Shown here: piece after piece, positions 1 through 11,225 of the stretch | Layout of the letters: each line of letters begins with the position of its first letter | How positions within the stretch are numbered: the stretch's first letter is position 1 | From: Gonocerus acuteangulatus | Taxonomy: Eukaryota > Arthropoda > Insecta > Hemiptera > Coreidae | DNA length: 64,000 nucleotides | Direction of reading: 5' to 3' | Assembly (NCBI GenBank): GCA_946811695.1 | Contig: OX328128.1 | Coordinates: 71,850,108-71,914,107, forward strand | Made by a program: the position numbers and the translations under genes | The notes under the pieces: model-generated | Seen by the model: the letters and a program-made list of their open reading frames with translations, nothing else | What the model was told of the DNA's origin: nothing | Database searches by the model: none

Positions 1-381
1 CGTTACAATCCACGAGTAAGTTTTTCTAAAGATTAAATGTAAAATCTTTTAACTAAAACTTCCTACCAATTTCTGTTGTGTGGCTTTATAAAAGATGAAT
101 GTACCTACCTATTTAGTTTTCTAATTCTATCCAATAACTAATCACATTTTCATGGATAAGTAATCAAACAAACATTATGAGCCTATGATAAACCAGTGCA
201 TACTCTAACCAGTCTTTCTAACTGGCACTTATTTATGGGTTTTCTAGCCTTTTTAAGATTTAACCACAAAGTTCTCATAATGGTTGATCACACATCTTGG
301 TATGAGGTTCAGGACTAGCCAAATTACCGGTCGTTGGGGACCATCACAAACCATTTGTCATTGCTAAGCCACTACAGCAAC

Positions 382-385
<4 letters not shown>
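1..385. other. No gene recognised
   Basis: AT-rich non-coding sequence. I see no frame, RNA head or terminal repeat that I can assign. Confidence 0.5.

Positions 386-438
<53 letters not shown>
386..438. repeat. (AT)n microsatellite
   Basis: An essentially pure TA dinucleotide run that directly abuts the 5' end of the tRNA-headed SINE starting at 439. Confidence 0.95.
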
Positions 439-442
<4 letters not shown>

Positions 443-690
443 GTTAGCTCAGTGGTGGAGCACTGGACTAATAAGTTTGAGGACCTGAGTTCATATCCCG
501 AGCAAGCACTCAAGATTTTTTCATCTATTGTCTTCGTTCATGGGTTGAATTCGGCCTCCCTGACTGTCCCTAGGCCAACCCAGCCTTTAATTAATTTAAT
601 AATGGGTACCTTGGGTGCTAATGACTCTAGCAGCCGAAGCAGCCAAGGGGAAAATCAGGCGGCGGGAGCATAGTAGTGACCACACTATCT
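439..690 (+). mobile_element. tRNA-headed SINE (family A), copy 1
   Basis: The head carries an A-box-like TAGCTCAGTGG and a decayed B-box-like GAGTTCATATCCC, so it derives from a tRNA promoter. The body includes CCCTAGGCCAACCCAGCC and ends in a tail with GGTGCTAATGAC. The same body and tail occur reversed at 17,795-17,975 and 48,195-48,425. That makes it a dispersed SINE rather than a functional tRNA, because no acceptor stem closes. The far end is uncertain; similarity between copies stops near the GCATAGTA motif. Confidence 0.8.
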
Positions 691-771
691 CCCTAGTGTG
701 CCGTATGGTACTGAATCAGATTCCTCTATAGTATCTGCTCCTCTGGGCCCTCGTGGCCTGTTAGGGAACTG

Positions 772-772
<1 letters not shown>

Positions 773-828
<56 letters not shown>
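773..828. repeat. (AT)n microsatellite with (GT) interruption
   Basis: TA run broken by a short TGTG step. Confidence 0.95.
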
Positions 829-834
<6 letters not shown>

Positions 835-1413
835 AAATTCATTGTTTGTTTACAATCATAAATAGGAATTAAAATTTTTGCGCGTCACACAATGTTGTCC
901 GACTTTAGACCTACACTTTTTTAGCTTTGAAAGATAAATAACACTCCCTCCACTATCTAAGAAGTTCTTAGATAGTGGAGGGTTAGTTCTTAGTAAGATC
1001 TAATTGGTATTATTAGATAATATAACTCATGAGGAAGCGTGAACACACTGGTGTTGTCTTACCCCACCGTTAAAGTCTCCGGGTTTTTAGGCCTCCTTGG
1101 ATTGTATTAAGGAACGATTTTGTTCGATTTCTATGAATAATTTAGTCTAAGTCCGTCCAATAAGTTTTTGGCTGCTTGCGTATGTTTACGATTCTTCTTA
1201 GGCGAAAGAATCCAATTTATTTTAATGATCAAATTTTGCTATATTTAATAGCAAAGTAAAAAATGAAGCTAATGTGAGTCAAAATCTTTTTAGTCCGCTT
1301 ATGTCCAAAAATGAAGATAAACAACAAAAAAGAGAAAAAAACAAAATCCTCCCCAAGGTTATATATTTAAAAAAATATCAGAATGCCAAAAAATAAAATC
1401 TGAAGCCTTCAGT
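829..1413. other. Non-coding, mostly unassigned
   Basis: It contains a short local inverted repeat around 950-985 (CACTCCCTCCACTATCTAAG against its complement). I see no gene. Confidence 0.4.
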
Positions 1414-1530
1414 ATTAGTAATAAAGACAAACACCTATTTACACACTGTAGAGAAACAGAAAACATTGACTTACCAAACGATTTACACGAATTGCTCACA
1501 CAGAACAGTACACACACTATTAAATTTTAA
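1414..1530 (+). pseudogene. I-clade LINE ORF2, C-terminal remnant
   Basis: The frame ending at the TAA at 1528-1530 reads like the last residues of the intact LINE ORF2 at 53,649-57,341. It matches the Cys-Arg-x-x-Glu-Asn segment, then the (N/H)-D-L-H-(E/D)-LLT segment near the C-terminus. It is only about 35 codons long, with no upstream domains, so this is a decayed 3' fragment of a related element. Confidence 0.6.
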
Positions 1531-1565
1531 TTTCTGTAATACGCTATTATTTATTTAACATTAAA

Positions 1566-1575
1566 ATCCCCCCCC

Positions 1576-1643
<68 letters not shown>

Positions 1644-1672
1644 ATATATATATATATACACACACACACATA
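1566..1672. repeat. Compound microsatellite (CT)n(TA)n(TG)n(TA)n(CA)n
   Basis: Five dinucleotide tracts in succession. The TG and CA tracts flank TA, so the right half is self-complementary. Confidence 0.95.
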
Positions 1673-2224
1673 TGTAAGTATTAATTTCTTTTATTTAGTT
1701 CTTTTGTTAATTCATTTTTTTATACCACACTTATAATTAGTGTTTGACTATAAGGGCTGTTGTCATAAAAACAATTCCTCATTGGTATGCTACATTCGGG
1801 ATTCCAATTGCTGATTCTCTAGAATAAATATTTCAGAGGATACGGTTCTTTGTGTTGATTTTGGGTGTATATAGAAAATAATTTTTGGGGGTGGGGTAGC
1901 TAAGAGCATTTGGGTGGTATGGAATACTAACAATCTACAACTTCCAATAGTTAGCCAATTAAAACGCTATTACACCCAAAACAATTTTTTTCAACTAAGT
2001 GATTTTATTTAATTTATTTCTAAAGTTTTGTGGCAAATTTTTACCGATTTCAAGGGGGTACTTCTTTCGATATTAGGAATCCATGTGACAGTTTTGTATG
2101 TCCGAGTCACACAATTTCTCTTTTTAGTGTGTCCAGCTCACAATTTCAATTTAAAGGTGAACATACAGTGTATGTGCACCCTTAATCATCATACACAGTG
2201 AGGAATATCCCAAGATAAGGACTA
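1673..2224. other. No gene recognised
   Basis: AT-rich sequence with no feature I can name. Confidence 0.4.
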
Positions 2225-2560
2225 GGCAGTGCAAATCTTGAGATAATCCTCTCCGTGTATGAGATAGCCTTGAGGCCAGAGTTGAACTTTACAGACCATC
2301 GAAGTAGAATGATAAAACCAAATAGATTAAATGTACAGACCAATGAGGCGGGACTGTGCAGGACAGGCCTGACGTGTGTGGACTAGAGGATATTTTCTTC
2401 AAATACAGTGGGTCTACTCTGACTGGACTGTGCAATTCCTGCCTTGAGGTTTTATTAACTTATTGTTTGTGCTAGAATCGTACAGGCCAAACTGTGCAGT
2501 CTCTGCCTTGAGATTTGAACTGAACGTGTAAATCATCTTAACAGAATGACTTAAGTAACG
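2225..2560. repeat. Dispersed repeat, copy 1 (second at 39,560)
   Basis: Shares a long diverged alignment with 39,560-39,838. Landmarks include CCATCGAAGTAGAAT, GTACAGNCCAATGAGGC, GTGTGTGGAC and AGGCCAAACTGTGCAGTC. Internally, the words 'ACTGTGCA' and 'CCTTGAG' recur. Non-coding; a MITE or SINE fragment of unknown class. Confidence 0.75.
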
Positions 2561-2747
2561 TCACAATTTCAAGCAAAACTGTAATTTTCCTAATTCGGGG
2601 TTGGTTTAAATTGGTCCCTTGCATACCAAAACGAATATACACAGAAGCGTCATTTGGGCGAGCCATTCATATGGAAATGTAAGAAAAGTAGGTATAACTG
2701 AAGGAGAGCGTCCTCAGCATCGATTTTTTTTCAAATTTTCCACTGTA

Positions 2748-3170
2748 ACGTATTTTGATGCACTAAACACGAATCCGCTTAAAAAAAAAAAGTTGCTCTT
2801 AACTAGGAAAGAAGTTATTAGGCACTAAAGTTCACTGGATTAAAGTTGGCGTATTTGTAAACGCGCGCACGCGCAGACATCTAAAAAAGAAACTCTCGTT
2901 TGAAATGTTGATAAACCATTTATAACCTTCATAACATCGAAATTCTATCCACAAGAGCGAGTTTGATTGACTAGAGTTTTTATATCTTCTTGAGCGAGCG
3001 TAGCGAGCGGAAACGCATAGCACGTCTGCCCAAAAGTCTTCCAAGACATTCTTATTAATATGCATGTTTATTAATACGCTTTTTACGCCAACTTTTATAA
3101 CCTTCATAACAGTGAACTTTAATGCTTAATAACTTCTTTCCTAGTTGAGAGCAACTTTTTTTTATAACGG
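2748..3170. mobile_element. Foldback (inverted-repeat) element
   Basis: The arm at 2,748-2,836 (landmarks TAACTAGGAAAGAAGTTATTA and AAAGTTCACTG) pairs with 3,110-3,170 (CAGTGAACTTTAATGC and TAATAACTTCTTTCCTAGTT). The arm sequence is the same family as the large foldback at 14,003-15,140 and the tandem array at 16,235-17,290. The interior has no coding sequence I recognise. Confidence 0.75.
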
Positions 3171-3184
3171 ACTAGCTGTTACCC

Positions 3185-3360
3185 AGTGTGCCATGCTACA
3201 CCAACTTTATATTATATAGTTGTAAGGAACAAACATACAGCTGGTAGATTATTTTGACCTAGGCTATGACACTCCCCGTATCAACCCCTACCTGTGTGCA
3301 AAGTTTGGTCAAAATCGCTCGAAAGCTGTGGATTTATATGAGGAACAAATTGAATGGCTT
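3185..3360. repeat. Dispersed repeat (second copy 6,410-6,580)
   Basis: Both copies share GACCTAGNCTANGA, CCCGTATCAA, GTGTGCNAAGTTTGGTC and TGTGGATTTNTAT(A/G)(A/G)GGAACAAA. This resembles the 3' tails of non-LTR elements that end in 'GAACAAACAAACAGA' words. Class not resolved. Confidence 0.6.
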
Positions 3361-3559
3361 GGGGGGAGTTAATTTAGAGGGAGTTCATTTAGATTCTGCA
3401 GGTTCCATCTTCCAATACTCCCTGCATTACAATCAAAGTAATATACACTTTTTTTATATTTTTTTCCTGAGTTTTAAAAGTATAATAATAATAATATTAA
3501 AATAGAGAAATACGATAGCTATTATAATACAAATAAAAATAGTAATAATAATATTGAAA

Positions 3560-3685
3560 TGGTCAGTACCTGAATGGGTGACCGACCACGTGGTGTTGGC
3601 ATTATAAAAGGGTGGCAACCTATAGATAGCCCGGCGCTAATGGCCAAGTTGTAGATGCGCCGTTAAACACTCACACACAAAAAAA
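3560..3685 (+). mobile_element. 5S-rRNA-derived SINE (family B), 5'-truncated
   Basis: Begins inside the 5S part (GGTCAGTACCTGAATGGGTG) and continues into the same body and GCGCTAATGGCCAAGTTGTA tail as the full copy at 16,295. It is flanked by a 16-bp direct repeat (3,544-3,559 and 3,686-3,701), the footprint of target-primed insertion with 5' truncation. Confidence 0.88.
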
Positions 3686-3701
3686 AATAATAATATTGAA
3701 A

Positions 3702-4559
3702 AAGAAACAAATTATAATATCAAAATTACAAATTAGGTGAAAGAAATAAAAAAAAAAGAATGAATATAAATGAATTAAATAAAATAAAATAACTGATTAA
3801 TGAAAAGAAAACGTCCGTTCTTGCAATGGCTTATTCTTGCGATTGTTAAAACAGAATTCAATCAGGATTGTGGTCCTGAGAAACTGTTCAATTATTTACA
3901 GCAGCATTATTTTTCAAAAACAAATGCACTACTTTTCTCATTTGTTCCGATACTAAACATAAAGGTATGAATTCTGTATACGCACTTTTGATAAGATTAT
4001 ATGATATAATAATAAAAAATTATGATTTGTGAAAATGAAATTATTTACAGTAATAATCCATTGTCTCAGTTTAAAAATAAATATATGTCAAGATTGCTTT
4101 ACATACATTCAGAAAAATTTCACAAAAAGTTTTAGCAGAAATATTTTACAGCTCATGACAAACGTGTAGTAGATAGGGTGGGAGAAAGAGTAAAATCCTT
4201 GGTCTCTAATGGAAGTTATGAGCAAATCTGAAACTAAAAATGTAAAAAACTCAGTACAGTTTGCTAATGTTGCATCTAGTTTAATGACAAACACTACAAT
4301 TCTCCGTATGAGCCAAGTAGATATTGAGCCTGCTATAAGTTCGGACAGTCAAGATTCTATAAGTAGGGTATTTATTTATTTTTTCTCTTCAAGTAAAAAA
4401 AGTTCATAGTGTAAATATTTAGTATTTTGTTTAGTTTTATTTTGCAGTGCTTCTATATTTATTTCTTATTAGTATTTAATCTTAATCAAATGTGGTAGAC
4501 TCCTTGCTGTAAAATTGTAAATTTTTAGGAAAATATTCATTCATTCATAAGTTCGGACA
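3702..4559. other. No gene recognised
   Basis: AT-rich. The short open frames here have no recognisable domain. The word GTTCGGACAGTC occurs twice (4,340 and 4,551). Confidence 0.4.
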
Positions 4560-6060
4560 GTCCATGGGTTACTGTTAAAGACATAGTTTATATTAAGCAA
4601 ATGCATGTGATAAAATGCAATTCGCAAATCAAAAATTCAACTATGGAAAACGAACTGAAACCAGCAAGTTAACAGATCAAAAACTTAATATTTCAAATTT
4701 TAATGTTAGTTACTGGTGTGCAGTTACATGTGATAAAAATTAAGCTGTATTTCATTTTATATTGCCCAGCAAACCCTTCACTGAAGTAATGAATGTTTTG
4801 TACACGTAGTTTTCATTCTGAATAGCTTTGGGTTATTTTTTATAGTTTTTAAAATTAAATCGCTGTACTATAAAAAATAATATATTGTTAGCTAAAATTT
4901 TAATTGAACAATTTTTTGTATTTAACGGGGAAAAAAAGAGTGAAAAAACCATACATTTTATTTTTTCATGTGATAGTGTATTACCTTTTGGAATAATAAT
5001 AAAAAACTATGTTAGTGATTTTCTTTTTATCGTTTGATGATATTCCACTTAGTGTGGAAGGCCATATTTAATTTTTACAAAATGCATTTTAACACTTCAG
5101 GATTTTTTCAGAACATTTGTAATAACTTTATGCTTACATTATTTTTTTTTCTGGCTTCCATATTTATTGAAGTATTGTCATAGAAAATGTCATCAACATT
5201 GGTCGATAGGTATGATTTATATTCTAGAACTAAGTGCACTTCTTTTGTCCAATCGATGATAACTGCAAAATTTGAAATACTTTAGCAGGGCATGAAATTA
5301 AACTATTTGAGATTGGCAAAAACTATTTTATATTCTTACTTATATCCATGAAAGGAATGAACATGCCAAGTTTCATTAAAATCTGAGATCATGGATGTCA
5401 AATCCTATTTTTTTGGGTTGATTTGACATGGAATGACCCAAATGTTTAAATATCATGTCACACATAGATGATTTTAGGTGGTACGTTAAAGAACTAAAAG
5501 TATTTAAATTATTAAAGTTCTGTGCAGGTTAATGGGTTAATGTTGAAGACATAGTTTATGTTAAGCAAATGCAGATAAAATGCAATTCACAAAAAAATTA
5601 ACTATGGAAAACAAACGGGAAACTCCAAATCAACAGATCAAATACTTAATATTTCAAATTACTTACTAATATATGATATTAGTCCAAAATCTGAGAATAT
5701 AAGGTTGTAATTTAGATAATCACAACATTTTTCAACAGATCAAAAACTTAATATTTGAAATTACTTATTAATATATATTAGTCAAAATTTTAAGAATATA
5801 AGGCTATAATTTAGGTAAACACTAATATTTTACTAAAACTAAAAAGTTTTGGAAATTAGATAAACAAACCAAACTTAAAAAAAAGGATAATGGTTAATGG
5901 CTTCTAGGGGCTCAGTGTTGCTCTACATTTTCATCAGAAATTAATAAAATTGATCTTATATGATATTACTTGTCCAAATCTTGAGAATATACGGCTATAA
6001 TTTAGATAAACATACAAAGGTTAAAACTGAAAAGTTTTGTTCGCAAAAGAAAAACTTTTC
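4560..6060. repeat. Diverged direct repeats
   Basis: A segment at about 4,560-4,700 (AAGACATAGTTTATNTTAAGCAAATGCA, then AACAGATCAAA and ACTTAATATTTCAAAT) recurs at about 5,520-5,660. A shorter unit (CTTAATATTTNAAATTACTTA then GAATATAAGGNTNTAATTTAG) recurs near 5,660, 5,750 and 5,960. Non-coding. Confidence 0.65.
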
Positions 6061-6196
6061 GCAAAAAAAGAAGAAAGTTTTTTTAGCTTGCTAATCTCCA
6101 CCTAGGCAACACTGGAAAGAAAATTACTATTTCTGAACAATTCTTCTTTAATTAACAATTTGGAACTCGTTACTTCCGAACTGTGAAGCCTAAAAG

Positions 6197-6198
<2 letters not shown>

Positions 6199-6261
<63 letters not shown>
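6199..6261. repeat. (AT)n microsatellite
   Basis: Pure TA run. Confidence 0.95.
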
Positions 6262-6264
<3 letters not shown>

Positions 6265-6409
6265 TATATAATGATGTAAAGTCATCAATGAGTTCGAGTT
6301 ATTCTAATTATCAAGAACATCAACAAATAAATTTGAGACATTATTCAAAATGACTGCCAGAATATGAATGGTTCAGAGTAGCCAATTTTTCTTGAACAAA
6401 ACTTTTGAC

Positions 6410-6580
6410 CTTTTGACCAATTTTCGAAATTTGACTATTTTGACCTAGCCTAGGAGATTTCCCGTATCAAGAAGTACATGTGTGCCAAGTTTGGTCCAAA
6501 TTGGTCAAACGGTGTGGATTTGTATAAGGAACAAACAAACAGAAAAACAGACAGACACGTGATTTTTATATATATAGATT
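6410..6580. repeat. Dispersed repeat, second copy
   Basis: Counterpart of 3,185-3,360. This copy ends in AACAAACAAACAGAAAAACAGACAGACA, a retroelement 3'-tail-like word. Confidence 0.6.
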
Positions 6581-6589
6581 CGTTACAAC

Positions 6590-7825
6590 AAAATACGTTA
6601 TAGTGCAAAATTTGAAAAAAAAAGCGCTGAGTACGCTCTCCTTCAGTTTTACCGAAAAGTATAACTTATGAGATGCACACATTATTTGAAAGAAGTAGCG
6701 GGGTTTTCATCCTTCTTTCTTCGAAATTATAAACTTGGTCAGAAGAATCTCTATGGGCGTTGCCTGAGGAATGTGTAAGATGAATTGGTCACACCGAGAT
6801 CCGTCATAGAGTCTTCAGTCACGTCTGGGCCAAACACGTTCTTTCGTAAATCCATCCTATCTACATCACAACAAAACTTAATTACTATGTCGATTAATAA
6901 AATCACATGATTCTTAAGACTAAGTACAATCTTATTTCTTCGGGGATTTTAAGAGGAAGTTCTTTTAGCACGTTCCCTCCCTCTCTCCGTAAGTAAAAAT
7001 ACCGATTATGATGTCAACTCGATGACACAATATACTTATCTACTGTATATTGGTCAAATACCACTCACTCACTGACTATCATCGTCCAGCCCAAACCACT
7101 TGACAGACAAATTTGAAATTTTGCATGGACACTCACTTTAGAACGTAAACACTCTCTAAAAAAAGGATTTTTTGACATTCAATTTTTTAAGTATTTTTAG
7201 AGGGGTTTGAATTTTTAGTTAATTAGAGCAGGCAAGCCTTGGCAGCATGCGTTGCTAGGACGATAACAGGTAGGCTGTTACCCTACTGTATTATTTCATA
7301 ATATTATTTTTATTTGCGCTTCATTTCAACAATGATGGCAGACCTTGAATTACTAGAAATAATCTGTGATTTTGTCCCTCATAGAGTTTACGCTATACCT
7401 GGTGATGGTTCATCCGAGGTAATAATATCCCGAACCCTTGCACAGCCTCCTCACCCATCACCATCCCCAGTCAGAACACTTCTTGGTAATTCTCGCAAAT
7501 ATAATGGCTATTTCCAAATGACATAACTTTTTAAATTTTAACGTACATTTATTATTGGCAACGAATTTTAACCTGTACTGGTTAAACTCCTGCTACTGGT
7601 AAGCTATATATAACGGGTTATGTTTAGGTTATCTGTTCCTTGACACTGGTCCGGAGCGCCCCAGTGTCAGGAAACATTATACTTTGATTACTTATCAATT
7701 GATGTATAACATATAGTATGACGGGAATCGTAATATAATAAACTGCACATCATTATATAGTACCGTTAATTTTGATGATACATTATTTAACGCAATAAAA
7801 TAACTCTGCCGTGACGAAGCACAAC
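6590..7825. other. No gene recognised
   Basis: A short piece of the foldback-arm family lies at 6,590-6,660. A 70-codon plus frame at 7,314-7,526 has no recognisable motif or splice context, so I do not call it. Confidence 0.4.

Positions 7826-7888
<63 letters not shown>
7826..7888. repeat. (AT)n microsatellite
   Basis: Pure TA run. Confidence 0.95.
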
Positions 7889-7891
<3 letters not shown>

Positions 7892-8368
7892 TATGGCACG
7901 AAGCCATAACCATATTTAAATATTTATATTACATTTGTATGATAAATAATAAATAATTACATTTGTATAATAAATAATAAATAATTACATTTGTATAATA
8001 AATAAATCTTTATTTCCATTAACCGACAGAAGAGTGAAAATAGGAAGTCTAGACAACATCAAATCATAATGATTTTTATTAAAAGATTTCAACAATGTAC
8101 AGAATGTCTCAACAATAAAATAGATTATACTAGCCAATGTTATACAATATAAAAAAATATATATTAACATAATAATTATTACATCTATTACACATTATAA
8201 ATAGAGTAACAAAAATCATGGTGGTAATTAGAGCAATGGGGGCGTCAGGAGTCACCTGGTGGAAAAAATTCATTAACTTTATAAAAGGGGCGTTCTGCCA
8301 AATAATTCTTAAATTATTTGGAAAACAATTTCTTATTCTCCTCCTTCTTCCATTCCTTTGGTAATTCT

Positions 8369-8399
<31 letters not shown>

Positions 8400-8884
8400 T
8401 AATAAATGTAAATACGTCTGTATACACACTGGCCAATGCATTATCTAAATTAATTAATATAGAAGCTAAAATATTCTATCTTAAATCATCTCTCACAAAA
8501 AACCATTGCCCTTTGCATATATTTAACCACTTGAAATTTTTAGATGGTAGCTTTTACAATGAATTCTTAATCGAAGGGCTAAGTGCCTAACATTAGAAAT
8601 AACTGAGAAAATCGGATTTAAAGTTAGGAGGAATCTGAAAAATGTTAGTGTTGGTGAGAAAAATGATTTCATTTGGACCAATTAAAATAATTTTTGCCGC
8701 CAACACTAATTTTCTTCAGTTTCTTCTTAACTTTAAATGCGATTTTCACAGGTATTTCTAATTGTGGGCTAGTCTCCTTTGGTAGAAGAATACTGTATCA
8801 AACCAAAATTCGAGATTGTTAACCAGCCGGCTCTGCCTACCAAAACCCTATTTGTGCGGCGAGATTGGCGCTATAAAAATTTTA
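7889..8884. other. No gene recognised
   Basis: Includes a tandem triplication of 'ATTACATTTGTATAATAAATAATAAATA' words (7,930-8,000) and a short (TG)n(TA)n at 8,368-8,399. No coding evidence. Confidence 0.4.
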
Positions 8885-9080
8885 AGTAGGCTACAAACGG
8901 TCAGGCAGGCCTGTCCGTTAAACCTGAACAGTCCGCCTGATCGTCTATATATTTCGGCCGGTCTGTCTGTTAAGACTGTTCAGGTGGTCGGAATATATAC
9001 ACGTTCAGACGACCGGCTTTCAGGCGGACGTTTCAGGTCTAACTGATAGGCCTGCCTGAATCGTGTATAGCCTGCTTTAG
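8885..9080. mobile_element. Short GC-richer MITE-like inverted repeat
   Basis: Left end GTAGGCTACA...CAGGCAGGCCTGTCC pairs with right end GGCCTGCCTGAATCGTGTATAGCCTGC. Inside, CGTCTATATATTTCGGCCGG mirrors the ATATATACACGTTCAGACGACCGG region. About 195 bp, non-coding and clearly GC-richer than the flanks. Confidence 0.7.
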
Positions 9081-9510
9081 ATTTTATGGCTTTATTGTTT
9101 TTTGATATTTTACAATGTTAAATTTAGCGGCTACCTTAGACCACATGTAACGGTGAATAGAGAACCAGTGCGGCTGCTCCTATAGTTATTAGTTTTTTCT
9201 TCCGCTTTACGACCACTCTCATCGGCTAATCCGTCCTTTTATGAAGGAGGGCGAATGAAAATGCTCATAATGAGCGACTAAAGACGCCGAGTGGGTTTGG
9301 AGTTTTACAGTTCTGTGGGTGGAACGAATCACTGTCGGCACCCTTTACCGCCCACCGTTCACCAACTAGTTCATTTTACAAATGGTAATATGGCCAGCGC
9401 TTTATGGTTTTGGCCTTTTTTTTTGCGGCTACACCAAGCCACAAAGCTTGAAGGAACACGATCTCAGAAGTAATTGTATCAGTTAAAAGAACTCCGCTCT
9501 GTTACAAAAA
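9081..9510. other. No gene recognised
   Basis: I see no supported feature here. Confidence 0.4.
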
Positions 9511-10423
9511 AGTCCGTCACGCAGGAGCTGCATAACTAAGCACTTTCCTCAGAATTTGGGTAGTTTAGACTGCTTTCCAGAACAATTTGCTTAAAATATC
9601 GAACATAAATAAAATAAAAACATGAATAGTTCTCTTTTAAATTTGTAATGAGTAACTGATCAATTATTAATTTGCTTCCAGAGTTATGTTTACACATGGT
9701 ACCTATTACACTACGTAATAAATACAAAAAAACTCATATTATCGTATTTTGATCTAACGCAGGAACAGGATACAGTCACTCTAGTGGTAGAAAGCGCTCC
9801 TTGCGGCGGCTTTGTGAACCTACGTCTGGTGGGCTTTTCTATTGAAATATATTACAAATTAAACCCCCACTTTCCGATTGACCGATTCAGCTCATTTTTA
9901 CAACACTTCTTTCTCATGAGTTACCCACGACGTATACCGCGTTTCGTTACAATACAGCAGAAATTACGACCGGTATGAGTATATTAGGAATTTGGGTCCG
10001 GAGTTAACCCCCCCTTCTAATGAACCGATTTAGTTTATCTTTACAACACATATTTACCTATAGATTACCACTACGAATACCGAGTTTCGTCGAAATATAC
10101 CAAAAATCACGGCTGGTAGTGGCGAATTGGTATTGTGGGTCCAGAGTAAACCCCCCCTTCTAATGAACCGATTTAGTTCATTTTTATATCTCGCTTTTCT
10201 CTCTATATTACTACTACGAATACCAAGTTTCGTTGAAATATAACAAATATTACGGCTGACATAGTCAAATTAGTGTTTTAGGTTCGGGGTAAACCCCCCC
10301 CCCCCCCTTCCGGTGGACCGACTTTGGTGGTTAACGAACTCTTTCAATCGTTTGCTAATTGAATGCTATATACCAAGTTTCGTGACGAAAAAACAAAAAC
10401 TCTGGCCGCTATCGTGTTAACAG

Positions 10424-10492
<69 letters not shown>
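9511..10492 (+). repeat. Modular repeat family R, copy 1 (4 modules plus (AT)n)
   Basis: Opens with the head GTCCGTCACGCAGGAGCTGC, followed by AAGCACTTTCCTCAGAATTT. It continues as about four ~145-bp modules (anchors at 9,882; 10,025; 10,168; 10,318), each with a C-run, ACCGATTTAGTT and CGAGTTTCGT(C/T)GAAATATA. It finishes with GTTAACAGACACACA and an (AT)n run (10,431-10,492). Same architecture at 43,971, 45,636 and 63,485. Non-coding. Confidence 0.85.
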
Positions 10493-10494
<2 letters not shown>

Positions 10495-11039
10495 TAAAGA
10501 TGGAATGGTTGGGATTCGGCTAAATAAACCTCAATATGATTTTGTTTTAAAAAATCTATATTTCGGACGTTTCGGCTACTCATTGGTAGCCTTCGTCAGC
10601 AATGGAAATGCCGAGCGGCAGAGGAAGACCAAGGTAGGCAGAAAGATGTGATTAAAATAATCTACATCAGTTTCGTTTTCAATCTCCCTTATGAGGTAAT
10701 AGTTTTTGTAACTTTTTTTTAACTATTTTCTTTTTTTATGGTCTTAAATTCTTCCTCACCTCATCAAAACCATATCCAAGAGTGTTTATGTGGCGGAACA
10801 GTTTTTAAATGTGCAAAAAAATCGATTCAATTAAATTCCTGATACATTTCAAAATTAAAAACCATTTTTTTACCTTTATTACCTTTAGAAATTATTTTTT
10901 TTAAATTATGATTTCAGTACATTAACCTTTAAAGTAGATTTTTTCAAAACTATGATTTCCAAATCGGTCGATAAGCTAGTGCCTTCAATTTTCACCCGAT
11001 TGTCTTCAAATTTTAGCTGCACCTTTCTAATGATATTTG
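10493..11039. other. No gene recognised
   Basis: Contains the palindromic stretch TTTCGGACGTTTCGGCTACTC near 10,560. No coding evidence. Confidence 0.4.
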
Positions 11040-11225
11040 CAACTAAAGTCCGTATTTTTTGATTCCTTGAATTATAACGATTTTATAGCCTATTTTTTCA
11101 CCATGTGCAAACAAATTTTTTTTTTTTAAATCAAACAGATAGGAATGAGTCAATGTTGTTCGGCCTATCCTAATGCGAGCAAGAAGCACCTCTCCTCTTC
11201 TATCTTTCTCTGCTTTCTTTTTCCA
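11040..11225 (-). pseudogene. I-clade LINE ORF2 C-terminal remnant
   Basis: The minus-strand frame carries R-R-G-E-V-L-L-A-R-I-R-I-G followed by L-T-H-S-Y-L. This aligns with the segment just before the C-terminal Cys/His cluster of the intact LINE ORF2 (53,649-57,341), which has LTRLRIGHSLLTHSYL. The Cys cluster itself is lost. Diverged remnant of an older, related element. Confidence 0.7.

Noticed and set aside
439..510. Functional tRNA gene
   Set aside because: A- and B-boxes are recognisable but the acceptor stem does not close and the unit is dispersed with a SINE body.
7314..7526. Small gene starting MRFISTMMADLELLEI
   Set aside because: No domain, no conservation evidence and no splice or polyA context.
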